A stretch of DNA of 33,919 nt from DATBWZ01 sp036514535 (GTDB lineage: Bacteria; JAMCPX01; DATBWZ01): assembly GCA_036514535.1 (NCBI GenBank), contig DATBWZ010000060.1, positions 1 through 33,919 on the forward strand. Direction: 5' to 3'. Of this stretch, positions 8,023-16,171 are shown one piece after another; the stretch's first letter is position 1; each line of letters begins with the position of its first letter. The position numbers and the translations under genes are program-made. Under the pieces are notes generated by a model. It saw nothing but the letters and a program-made list of their open reading frames with translations, was not told where the DNA came from and did not search any database.

Positions 8023-10118
8023 ATAAAACAAAAATAATTATTTCTATTTTCTTGTTTTCCTCTATCTATATCAAAACTGCTTATCCGAGAAGCATACCGG
8101 AACTTTTTCCATCTATAAAGATTAAGGCGGATAACCTGGAATACAGTCCAAAAGACAAAATTTTAAAAGCAAGAGGAAATGTTAAACTTTCCACTGCTGA
8201 TATAAACATCAAAGCGTCTGAGGTCACATATTCAGCAAATGAAAACGAGATTGAAGCATCCGGGGATATATTGTATCAGGACAGAAATATAATCGTCCAG
8301 GCAGAAAGGGCGCGGATCAATACTGAGTCAAAAACTGGTTTCATAGAGAATGGATTAATTACTGTTATGGAATATAATATTTATGTACGGGGGGAGCGAA
8401 TAGAAAGGATAAGCGAAAACATTCTTATCTTTACCAATGCTTCTTATACAACCTGTGGATGCAACGGCAACCCAATATGGTCCCTTAAAACAAAACAACT
8501 CACAATGAATCTCAATAAGTACGCGAATGCGGATAACCTCTTTTTTAATCTGAAGGATGTCCCCGTTATGTACCTGCCGTTTGCCTTTTTCCCTGTAAAA
8601 ACCGAAAGGGAAACAGGATTTTTAACACCGCATTTGACATACCTGGAGCGCGACGGGACAATAATAACGCTGCCTTTTTATTTGGTCATAAACAGGAGTT
8701 CAGATATCACAATAACTCCGAAATATTATAGCAGAAGAGGTGTTGGCTCTGATATTGACTTCAGGTACATATCTTCCCCCCTTGAAAAGGGGGAGATAGT
8801 TTTTTCATACCTTAATGAATTTCTTATAGAAAATGGGAAACAAAGATGGGCTTTAAATTTAGAACACTCTTCCTATACGCCTCTGTATGCCCATAAGATC
8901 AACGTCAATATGCTCAGCGACAGGGAATATTTTCAGGATTTTGCCGAGGTTCTGCAAAATCAGGGCCTCGCTTATACTGAATCGCGGCTGTCGTTGAGCA
9001 GGCACTCTTCTACATCATTTCTTTCAGGTGAAGTAGATTATTATCAGAATCTTCTCGGAACAGACGGAACAATAACCACCTACCACAGGGCACCAAGAAT
9101 AATTTACAGTATAATCCCTGTTAAGATTCCTGTAATCCCTGGCTATTTTTCAATCAATTCCGAGTTGATTCATTTTGTGGAAGAAACAGGAGGGTTTCAG
9201 TATTTTCGCTCCTTCAGGACAAAAGGCATTACACTTGAAATCTCTCCGCACATTGAATTCCCTTTCAAAATTTTCAGGCACGCGGAGGTCATACCCGAAG
9301 CAACGCTAAATGCAAAAGCAATTTACATTGAGGGACTTGAACAGAAAAAAGCGTTGAACACCCTGTTTGTTCCGGAATCAAAAATAAATATACTTACTGA
9401 CATTGAACGCAGTTACCGGGTTAAAGCATCCATCTTAACAAAATTAAAACATACAATTGAACCAGGGATTCAGGTCTATTACTCCGGAATGGGGGGGGAA
9501 ATCCATGATATAATTCAGTATCAAATCCCTGAAAAAACAGTTGCGACTTTCTACCTTAAAAATTTCCTTGCGGGAGGATTTAAAAAAGAGACCAGCATCG
9601 TCCACAGGGAAATATTGCAACTACTACTTTATCAGAATTTTTTTGTAAAGCAGGACCCTTTACAAAACGATGTATACATTGACCCAATACTCAGCGGAGA
9701 CAAAACACATTCTGATAACATTTATAGTGAAATTAAAATCAAGGGAACATCGTGGCTGTATTTAAATGGGCACACTTCGTACAACGAAAAATTAAGATAT
9801 TTCCCCTTCTACAATCTGAACCTTACCTGTAAAACCCCATGGCAATCAACTTTATCATTAGATAATAAATATACCGGCATCGGGATCAAAACCCGGGAGA
9901 TACTTGGTTCAATAGACCAAAAGTTCAAAAATATAAATATTTCCATCAGTGAAAGATATTCCTCTATAAGCGAGAGAATAGAGGAGGGAATCTATGAAAT
10001 GATGTATACATCTCAGTGCAAGTGCTGGAACATACGGTTAACATTAATTGATAGACCAGGTTTCCGCGAGGACAGAATCAAAGTAGTGTTTTCGTTGATT
10101 GGGCTGGGAATGCGCTGA
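8019..10118 (+). CDS. lptD: LPS-assembly outer-membrane protein LptD (OstA/Imp)
   Basis: The outer-membrane barrel that, with LptE, inserts LPS into the outer leaflet. A signal-peptide-like N-terminus (about res. 1-24) precedes an OstA/LptA-type jellyroll (about 33-125: IKADNLEYSPKDK, ARGNVKL, IEASGDILY). The family motif ASYTTCGCNGNPIW follows, then VMYLPFAFFPVKTERETGFL, which starts the barrel. Near the C-terminus SQCKCWNIRL matches the conserved Cys-x-(Cys)-Trp region, so both partner cysteine sites for the maturation disulfides seem present. Length 699 aa is shorter than E. coli LptD (784) but usual outside Gammaproteobacteria. The ATG overlaps the transporter stop by 4 bp. Its stop is one base from the convergent proS stop, leaving no terminator space. 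A terminator-shaped palindrome lies inside the gene at 8770-8805. Confidence 0.95.
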   Translation: MNKTKIIISIFLFSSIYIKTAYPRSIPELFPSIKIKADNLEYSPKDKILKARGNVKLSTADINIKASEVTYSANENEIEASGDILYQDRNIIVQAERARINTESKTGFIENGLITVMEYNIYVRGERIERISENILIFTNASYTTCGCNGNPIWSLKTKQLTMNLNKYANADNLFFNLKDVPVMYLPFAFFPVKTERETGFLTPHLTYLERDGTIITLPFYLVINRSSDITITPKYYSRRGVGSDIDFRYISSPLEKGEIVFSYLNEFLIENGKQRWALNLEHSSYTPLYAHKINVNMLSDREYFQDFAEVLQNQGLAYTESRLSLSRHSSTSFLSGEVDYYQNLLGTDGTITTYHRAPRIIYSIIPVKIPVIPGYFSINSELIHFVEETGGFQYFRSFRTKGITLEISPHIEFPFKIFRHAEVIPEATLNAKAIYIEGLEQKKALNTLFVPESKINILTDIERSYRVKASILTKLKHTIEPGIQVYYSGMGGEIHDIIQYQIPEKTVATFYLKNFLAGGFKKETSIVHREILQLLLYQNFFVKQDPLQNDVYIDPILSGDKTHSDNIYSEIKIKGTSWLYLNGHTSYNEKLRYFPFYNLNLTCKTPWQSTLSLDNKYTGIGIKTREILGSIDQKFKNINISISERYSSISERIEEGIYEMMYTSQCKCWNIRLTLIDRPGFREDRIKVVFSLIGLGMR
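8770..8805 (+). repeat. Terminator-shaped palindrome embedded in lptD
   Basis: Left arm TATCTTCCCCCCTT and right arm AAGGGGGAGATA pair over 12 bp with a two-base bulge and a GAA loop. A GTTTTTT tract follows directly. The shape is that of an intrinsic terminator on the lptD sense strand, yet it lies about 250 codons into the frame and is read through as YISSPLEKGEIVF. The core TTGAAAAGGGG recurs in the transporter gene at 7700-7720. It could be a dispersed palindromic repeat that landed in frame, an attenuating hairpin, or both. Confidence 0.6.
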
Positions 10119-10119
10119 A

Positions 10120-11829
10120 TCAGATCTTAATGGTATTTTTAATCTTCTGAATAACTTCTGTTATTTCCACCAGTTCGCTTTCCTTTTGATCTCTCCGCTT
10201 TATCTCAATCCTATTTTCCTTTATATACTTCTGTCCCACAACAATCCTTAAGGGAAATCCCATCAGATCGGCATCCATAAACTTTACTCCAGGAGAGATA
10301 TCCCTGTCGTCAAGAATAGCATCAATTCCGGTCTGTACAACATTCACATACAGTTTTTCCGCCATCAGTCTTTGTGCATCATCGCGCCAGTTAACCGGTA
10401 TTATTACAACAGTATACGGAGCAATGGCTACGGGCCATATTATCCCCTTTTCATCATGGCGCTGCTCCACTGCTGCGGCCATTGTCCTTCCTACACCTAT
10501 ACCATAGCATCCCATGACAAATTCCCGCTCCCTGCCGGCTCTATCAAGAAAAAAAGCCTTCATTGCTGAACTGTATTTTGCTCCCAGTTTAAAAATATGC
10601 CCGACCTCAATTCCTTTGGTTGCCCGGAGACGACCACTGCCGCATCTGTGACAGATATCGCCCTCAACAGCATTTCTTAAATCACCAAAAATATCCACGG
10701 ATATGTCTCTTGATACATCAATGTTTACTATGTGATAATCTTTTTCATTTGCTCCAGCAACCATTCCGGTCAGGCCCTTTAATTCATTATCTGCAAACTT
10801 TTTTATTTTCAATCCAATTGGTCCGGCAAAACCTGTATGCGCTCCTGTAACTTTTTCAATAGTTGCATCATCTGATAGTTCAACATTAGTTAAGCCGCTC
10901 AGTCTCGCTGCTTTGGTTGTGTTAACTTCTCTGTCACCACGAACAAGAACGGCAAATGGCCCTCCTTCTGAATTAAAAATTATAGTTTTTATAAGGTTTG
11001 ATGGTTTCACTTTCAGAAAGCTGCTGACTTCTTCCACGCTCTTTTTTCCAGGAGTATGAATTTTTTCCACGGAATGACTGCATTCGTCCACTGAAGGCGG
11101 ATTCTCTGAAATGCCTGTTTCAGCCTTCTCAAGGTTTGCCGCATACCCGCAACTATTGCATGAAAGAATTACCTCCTCCCCTGTGTCAGCAAGAACCATA
11201 AACTCATGAGAAAAACTGCCGCCTATTGTTCCGGTATCTGCCTCAACAGCCCTGAATTTCAATCCGCATCTCTCAAAAATTCTTGTGTAAGCCTCATGCA
11301 TGCTCCTGTAGGTTTCTTCTGCAGATGCTTCATCTTCATGGAAACTGTATCCATCCTTCATGATAAATTCCCTGCACCGCATTAAACCGAACCTCGGTCT
11401 GATTTCATCCCTGAATTTTACCTGAATCTGATAAAAATTGAGAGGCAGCTGTTTGTATGAACGAACTTCCCTGCGCACCAGATCGGTTATGGCTTCCTCA
11501 TGTGTTGGTCCGAGACAAAACCATCTCCCGTGCCGATCCTGCAACCGGAGCAACTCCTTCCCATACTGCTCCCATCTGCCGCTTTCAATCCAGAGATCGG
11601 CAGGCAATACAAAGGGCAACAACACCTCCAGGGCGCCTGCGGTATCCATTTCTTCCCTGATAATACCCTCTATTTTTTTTATTACTCTTATTCCAAGTGG
11701 CTGAAATGAATAAATACCCTGAGCTACCTTCTGTATCATTCCAGATCTCACAAGGAGTTTGTGGCTCACGGTTTCCGCATCAGAAGGCGCTTCCTTCCGG
11801 GTATTAATTATTGTCCTTGAATATCTCAT
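10120..11829 (-). CDS. proS: Prolyl-tRNA synthetase, bacterial type with editing insertion
   Basis: Charges tRNA-Pro with proline in the cytoplasm. Class II motifs are present: RPRFGLMRCREFIMKDGYSF (about 144-163) and GCYGIGVGRTMAAAVEQ (motif 3). Between them lies the YbaK-like editing (INS) domain, roughly residues 250-380, containing KPSNLIKT and AGANEKDYH, which clears mischarged Ala-tRNA-Pro. The C-terminus is the anticodon-binding domain (IAPYTVVIIPVNW onward). At 569 aa it is close to the E. coli enzyme (572). The ATG follows the ispG stop codon with no gap. It is the last gene of the long minus-strand cluster, and its stop is one base from the lptD stop, so an essential housekeeping gene appears to depend on read-through from the envelope operon or on an unseen internal promoter. 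Confidence 0.97.
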   Translation of the reverse strand: MRYSRTIINTRKEAPSDAETVSHKLLVRSGMIQKVAQGIYSFQPLGIRVIKKIEGIIREEMDTAGALEVLLPFVLPADLWIESGRWEQYGKELLRLQDRHGRWFCLGPTHEEAITDLVRREVRSYKQLPLNFYQIQVKFRDEIRPRFGLMRCREFIMKDGYSFHEDEASAEETYRSMHEAYTRIFERCGLKFRAVEADTGTIGGSFSHEFMVLADTGEEVILSCNSCGYAANLEKAETGISENPPSVDECSHSVEKIHTPGKKSVEEVSSFLKVKPSNLIKTIIFNSEGGPFAVLVRGDREVNTTKAARLSGLTNVELSDDATIEKVTGAHTGFAGPIGLKIKKFADNELKGLTGMVAGANEKDYHIVNIDVSRDISVDIFGDLRNAVEGDICHRCGSGRLRATKGIEVGHIFKLGAKYSSAMKAFFLDRAGREREFVMGCYGIGVGRTMAAAVEQRHDEKGIIWPVAIAPYTVVIIPVNWRDDAQRLMAEKLYVNVVQTGIDAILDDRDISPGVKFMDADLMGFPLRIVVGQKYIKENRIEIKRRDQKESELVEITEVIQKIKNTIKI

Positions 11830-12906
11830 TTACTCCTCTCCCTTCTTCTTTGAAAGTTCCATAACCTCATGAATAAGCACATGCACCATTTCCTTTTCCT
11901 TTATTTTTTTTATCAATTTCCCTTTTCTGAATAGAACCGCAACCCCTTTCCCTCCTGCCACACCAACATCGGCTTCCCGCGCTTCTCCAGGACCATTGAC
12001 AACACAGCCCATTATAGCAACTGTAAGTGGCGTAGTTACAGCATTCATCTTTTTTTCAAACTCTTTTGTAATCCTTATAAGATCAATCTCCGACCTCCCG
12101 CAGGATGGACATGAAATCAGCGTTATCCCCCTTTTCCTCAGATTAAGAGATGAAAGTATCATGTACGCGGCTTTCACTTCTTCCACCGGATCCGCAGTGA
12201 GGGATACGCGGATTGTATCGCCTATTCCTTCCGCAAGAAGTATCCCAATACCTATAGAAGACTTTATGGCGCCCCGCAGAAGCGTTCCCGCTTCTGTAAC
12301 ACCGAGATGAAGAGGATAATCAAGATTAGACGCAACTTTCCGGTATGCCTCCACTGTTGTCAGAACATCGGAGGATTTCAGGGAGACTTTAATATCGCGG
12401 AATCCCATATCTTCAAGCAACCGGACATTCCTGATTGCGCTCTCCACAAGCGCATCCGCAGATGGCGTACAGGCGTATTTGAAGAGTATATCCTCTTCAA
12501 GCGAGCCTGCGTTAACTCCGACACGAACAGGAATTTTTCGTATCATTGCCTCTTTAATAAGAGATTTCAATCCACCCCTTGAACCGATGTTTCCCGGATT
12601 TATTCTGAGGGCATCAGCCCCGCTTTTGACAGCCTCAATGCCAAGTTTGTAATTGTAGTGTATATCCGCCACCACGGGGATATTGACGGCAGTCCTAATT
12701 TTTGCAACTGCTCTGGCTGATTCTATATCCGGAACCGCAACGCGAACAATCTCGCAGCCAGATCTTTCAAGCCTTTTAATCTGCCTGACTGTTGCATTTA
12801 CATCCTTTGTATGGGTTGTCGTCATTGATTGGACAATAACCGGCGCTCCTCCTCCAACCGGAATATTCCCAATCATAATTCTCCTGGTTTTTTCCCGGTG
12901 GATCAT
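11830..12906 (-). CDS. ispG: 4-hydroxy-3-methylbut-2-en-1-yl diphosphate synthase (GcpE)
   Basis: Catalyses the penultimate MEP-pathway step, reductive conversion of methylerythritol cyclodiphosphate to HMBPP, using a [4Fe-4S] cluster. The N-terminal TIM barrel begins with GGGAPVIVQSMTTTHTKDV. The cluster ligands Cys266 and Cys269 (CPSCGR), Cys301 (MGCVVNGPGE) and Glu308 match E. coli C270/C273/C305/E312. Length is 358 aa against 372. The ATG overlaps the stop of the preceding nucleotidyltransferase-family gene by 4 bp, and its stop codon touches the proS ATG. The ispG-proS pairing is common in Desulfobacterota-like genomes, where it often follows rseP. Here it hangs at the 3' end of the LPS cluster. 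Undecaprenyl carrier for O-antigen ultimately depends on this pathway, a loose functional link. Confidence 0.97.
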   Translation of the reverse strand: MIHREKTRRIMIGNIPVGGGAPVIVQSMTTTHTKDVNATVRQIKRLERSGCEIVRVAVPDIESARAVAKIRTAVNIPVVADIHYNYKLGIEAVKSGADALRINPGNIGSRGGLKSLIKEAMIRKIPVRVGVNAGSLEEDILFKYACTPSADALVESAIRNVRLLEDMGFRDIKVSLKSSDVLTTVEAYRKVASNLDYPLHLGVTEAGTLLRGAIKSSIGIGILLAEGIGDTIRVSLTADPVEEVKAAYMILSSLNLRKRGITLISCPSCGRSEIDLIRITKEFEKKMNAVTTPLTVAIMGCVVNGPGEAREADVGVAGGKGVAVLFRKGKLIKKIKEKEMVHVLIHEVMELSKKKGEE

Positions 12907-13964
12907 TGATAATCCTGCATTCTTATTTTTATATAATTTTTAAAAAATTCGACTCTGTTCTTCCAGTCGTCAATCAGCGGAAGGACACAGAATATCTGTG
13001 AAAGCCTTAATGGCATCCAAGGGAATCTAAAAAATGTCGGGTGTTTCTCGGAATAAAAAATTTTGAGATAAAGCTTTTTAAAATTACCAATCAATTTTAC
13101 ATCTCCTGATTTTTCTTCAATATTTAAATACGGGGATATAAGTTTTATTAACATATATAACGATGTTCTCAGCCTGTACTGTTCAACATAGTCTAATATT
13201 TTACTCCAATCGGGCGTGAATTCTAATAGAAATTTAACGGCATCTACAACCCATATAAGTTTCAGGTTAAAGTAATGCATACCCATATGATTAATGAGAA
13301 ATAAAAAAGTGTAGTCCGGGTTAAGCGTTCTGAACTGCATTTCATCTATTTCAGCTGAACCGAGATTATCCAGCGCATCATCCGCGCTGAGTCCGAATCT
13401 TCCTGGATGTGAAAACTTTTTATGCAATTCCACAGTAAGCGGTATAAGATCCGGCTTAGTTAGCGCAATCCGAAAATTCTCGCGCTCCCATTTCCTTGCC
13501 TGCAGAAAATCGCTCTCTCTGTATCCCGCTGATTTAAGTATCTCTATCGCATATTTATAATCCTTCTCCCTGAGAATAAGATCTATATCAGCCATTGATC
13601 TTAAAGAAAGATTTTCATACAGTTTTTTCACAAATACTATCCCTTTAACCGGAACCGGCTCAATATTGTTTTTCCTTAAAAGTTCAACAATGTTTTTAAA
13701 TTCACTCAGAAGAAGCATATTGACCATCAGTGTATTTCTTGAACCCCATTTAAGTTTTTCTGCAATCCTCCTGTCAATTAAATTCAATATGCCGAGCCGG
13801 TTAAATTCATAATACGCAATCCCTTCCAGTCCGTGAGCAAAGCATTTTTTTATCAGCCTCTCATAATTTAATGAAGTTCTGAATTTGTAAAAAAAATCCA
13901 TATTTTCATTTTTATTCAGATAACTCTTTAACAGATTATAAATAAATTTTTCTTCGTATCTCAT
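12903..13964 (-). CDS. Nucleotidyltransferase-family protein (NTP_transf_5 type), function unknown
   Basis: I recognise the uncharacterised nucleotidyltransferase family typified by a polymerase-beta-like core. PVKGIVFVKKLYEN (105-118) supplies the KG element and LRSMADIDLILR (121-132) supplies the DxD-type metal site. The following IEILKSAGY and a conserved HKKF / NHMGMHYF pattern also fit. The 353-aa length is usual. There is no signal peptide or clear membrane segment. Members often lie in polysaccharide or LPS gene clusters, as here between an O-antigen-ligase-like gene (abutting, no gap) and ispG (4-bp overlap). A role in modifying a glycan or lipid carrier with a nucleotidyl group is only a guess, and some members may instead resemble toxin-type nucleotidyltransferases. 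Family confidence is good; function is unknown. Confidence 0.75.
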   Translation of the reverse strand: MRYEEKFIYNLLKSYLNKNENMDFFYKFRTSLNYERLIKKCFAHGLEGIAYYEFNRLGILNLIDRRIAEKLKWGSRNTLMVNMLLLSEFKNIVELLRKNNIEPVPVKGIVFVKKLYENLSLRSMADIDLILREKDYKYAIEILKSAGYRESDFLQARKWERENFRIALTKPDLIPLTVELHKKFSHPGRFGLSADDALDNLGSAEIDEMQFRTLNPDYTFLFLINHMGMHYFNLKLIWVVDAVKFLLEFTPDWSKILDYVEQYRLRTSLYMLIKLISPYLNIEEKSGDVKLIGNFKKLYLKIFYSEKHPTFFRFPWMPLRLSQIFCVLPLIDDWKNRVEFFKNYIKIRMQDYQ

Positions 13965-15134
13965 CTATATCCTGAGTTCGAGAGAAAAAATGGATATGAC
14001 AGCAATAAAAGAAAAAAAGAACAATGACAAAACCGGTTCAACTATATGACCCCCAAAAAAACTTATGAAATACATGCTTAATAGCGATGCGGTGATTCCC
14101 CAGAAGATGGCGTTTTTTTCGGCAGATTTCCTGCGAATCAAAGAAATACAGTTCTTAAAGAGCAGCATCGATAACCATAAATATGCAAGCAACCCGACAA
14201 TACCGCTCTCAAGAAGCAATTGCAGATAATCTGAATGCCATGTATTGTAACTCTGCACTTCCGGACTCGCAATTGATTTAAGCGATTTTATTCCGTATCC
14301 CAGAACTGGATTTTCTTTGAATTTTTCTATTGCATCAGTCCATATCACGTCTCTGTTTGACATATTTTTAATCGGATCCATAATTGTAATGGCCCTTTCT
14401 CTTATTGATGGAACTAAAGCCACAGCAATACAGAAAATTGCGATAAAAAGAAAAACATATCTTCTGTCACCCCTGATAGCAAGTATTCCAAGGGCGATCC
14501 CGGTGCCTGCCCACGCTGCCCTGCTTTGAGTTATTAAAAGCGTTCCGAGGATTATTAAAAATGAGGTTAAATAAAACCAGTTGTCCGGAAAAATTTTTTT
14601 ATTATTTCTTAGAAACATAGCAAGAATTATTGAAACAGACGAAAACTCCGAAAGCCTGCTGTATCCGCCGGCAAACGATCCGGGCCTTACAATCTTCAAA
14701 AAAATAAATTCATAAAAACCGTGAAGCCCTCCAAGTATGCAAGAATAAATTATAAGCGCAATGTAACGCTCAATCTCATCCGGCAGTTCATCCAATTCTA
14801 CAGTATTAGTTATCACAAAATAGATGCCGTACAACGGCAATCTTTTTGCAACCAGTTCAATTGCCTGAAACGGTTCATAATGAAAAAATGTAGATGCGAA
14901 CCTGCAGACAATTAAGACTAAAAAAGGCAGATCAAAAGGTGTTGCAATATAAGCCCTTCCGCCTGTTATGCCAATTCTTATTATCAAGATTATGCATAGC
15001 AATCCTGCAAGTCCCTGCGAGAATGTATTTGAGATGATCAAAAAAAAGAAATAAAAATAAAGTAATATTTTGGAAATTCTTTTTACCTCTTCATCTTTCA
15101 GCAGGTTTTTAAGTACAAAAGTATTGGGGTTCAT
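13965..15134 (-). CDS. O-antigen ligase / polymerase family membrane protein (WaaL/Wzy_C)
   Basis: A polytopic inner-membrane protein with about ten to eleven hydrophobic segments. The Wzy_C domain signature is ITQSRAAWAGTGIALG (201-216), with the conserved Arg205, followed by a large periplasmic loop. That loop ends in NTWHSDYLQLLLESGIVGLL (297-316), whose His300 corresponds to the invariant His of WaaL. Length 389 aa fits WaaL better than most polymerases. It likely transfers undecaprenyl-linked glycan onto lipid A-core at the periplasmic face. Ligase and polymerase cannot be told apart by motifs alone, but the position among core glycosyltransferases favours ligase. Its ATG overlaps the upstream GT9 stop by 4 bp. 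No wzx, wzz or ABC-type O-antigen exporter genes are in this window. Confidence 0.85.
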   Translation of the reverse strand: MNPNTFVLKNLLKDEEVKRISKILLYFYFFFLIISNTFSQGLAGLLCIILIIRIGITGGRAYIATPFDLPFLVLIVCRFASTFFHYEPFQAIELVAKRLPLYGIYFVITNTVELDELPDEIERYIALIIYSCILGGLHGFYEFIFLKIVRPGSFAGGYSRLSEFSSVSIILAMFLRNNKKIFPDNWFYLTSFLIILGTLLITQSRAAWAGTGIALGILAIRGDRRYVFLFIAIFCIAVALVPSIRERAITIMDPIKNMSNRDVIWTDAIEKFKENPVLGYGIKSLKSIASPEVQSYNTWHSDYLQLLLESGIVGLLAYLWLSMLLFKNCISLIRRKSAEKNAIFWGITASLLSMYFISFFGGHIVEPVLSLFFFSFIAVISIFSLELRI

Positions 15135-16171
15135 AAACTGCCCACAAGCAACGCTGATACTTTTTTAAATACATCATACGGTCTGATTAGAGCCATACAA
15201 TCGTAAAATTTGCATTTTTCATAGATACATCTGTATATTGCAGGACAGACAACATCAGGACATATAACAAAAGATTTTTCCGCAGAGTAAGGACCCCACC
15301 TGGTAGCAGACTGGACAAAAACAGGCGAATAAATACCCGCTACCGGAATGTTCATTGCAACTGCGAAATGCAATGGACCTGTACTTGGTCCGACAAAAAC
15401 CCTGGCATTGGAAATCAGCGCAGCGTAATCACTTACGCTCCCAATATTTAACGCTTCAACCGGTTTTTCCTTCATGGCGCTTTGAACATCCGTTACCATT
15501 TTTTTATCAACTTGGGTGCCGGTTAAAAGCAGTTTTAAAGATAATTCCCGAATCAACAGATCCGCCAATTCCGCATAATTCCCGGCTGCCCAGTTTCTGG
15601 CAGACCCACCTGAACCACAGTGCATTATAGCAAAGGCATCGTTTCCATTTATGGAACGCTCTGCAAGAAATTCCCTTGTTCTTTTTATAGAAGATTCGGG
15701 GAAAAGTATCTTGGTCCGCCTTATTACATTATTCATGCCGCCAATAACCCCTGCAAGTTCAAGATTAAAATCTGCCTCATGATGCGGAACCCGCGAGCGG
15801 TTCTGTTTTAAAACCTCGTTGCAGAAAAGATAAACATACCATTTAGAACCATGCGAAATCCTCCGTTTTATTCCGCTAAAAAATGCGAGCGCACAAACAG
15901 TAAATGTCGGATGAAGGATTAATGCAATATCAAAATGTTCTCTTTTTATCACTTTTACAATATTTGAAAAACCTCTTAATTTTCCGGATTCCATATCCTC
16001 ATCTATTATTATTGTATCAATTTCATTATTATATCTGATAACATCTTTAGCATATTTGTTTACGAGTACTCCTATGTAAGCATTTTTGTAACTGGCGCGG
16101 ATGGATGATATTACAGGCGTGGATAAAACCAGATCTCCCAGCCTGTCATTGCGAGCGATCAATATCCTCAC
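15131..16171 (-). CDS. Glycosyltransferase family 9 (heptosyltransferase-like)
   Basis: A GT-B enzyme of the ADP-heptose:LPS heptosyltransferase family. The N-terminal signature RNDRLGDLVLSTPVI (7-21) and the C-terminal donor-site FVGPSTGPLHFAVAMNIPVAGIYSP are clear. A four-cysteine segment near the end (VCPAIYRCIYEKCKFYDCM) recalls the Cys clusters of its three paralogues here but with different spacing. Length is 346 aa. Translation starts at GTG 16171, whose G is also the last base of the upstream TAG stop (TAGTG). No signal or transmembrane segment is seen, so it should act at the cytoplasmic face on the growing core. Acceptor position is not predictable. Being farthest from waaA in gene order, it may add a later core sugar (inference). 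Confidence 0.85.
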   Translation of the reverse strand: MRILIARNDRLGDLVLSTPVISSIRASYKNAYIGVLVNKYAKDVIRYNNEIDTIIIDEDMESGKLRGFSNIVKVIKREHFDIALILHPTFTVCALAFFSGIKRRISHGSKWYVYLFCNEVLKQNRSRVPHHEADFNLELAGVIGGMNNVIRRTKILFPESSIKRTREFLAERSINGNDAFAIMHCGSGGSARNWAAGNYAELADLLIRELSLKLLLTGTQVDKKMVTDVQSAMKEKPVEALNIGSVSDYAALISNARVFVGPSTGPLHFAVAMNIPVAGIYSPVFVQSATRWGPYSAEKSFVICPDVVCPAIYRCIYEKCKFYDCMALIRPYDVFKKVSALLVGSL

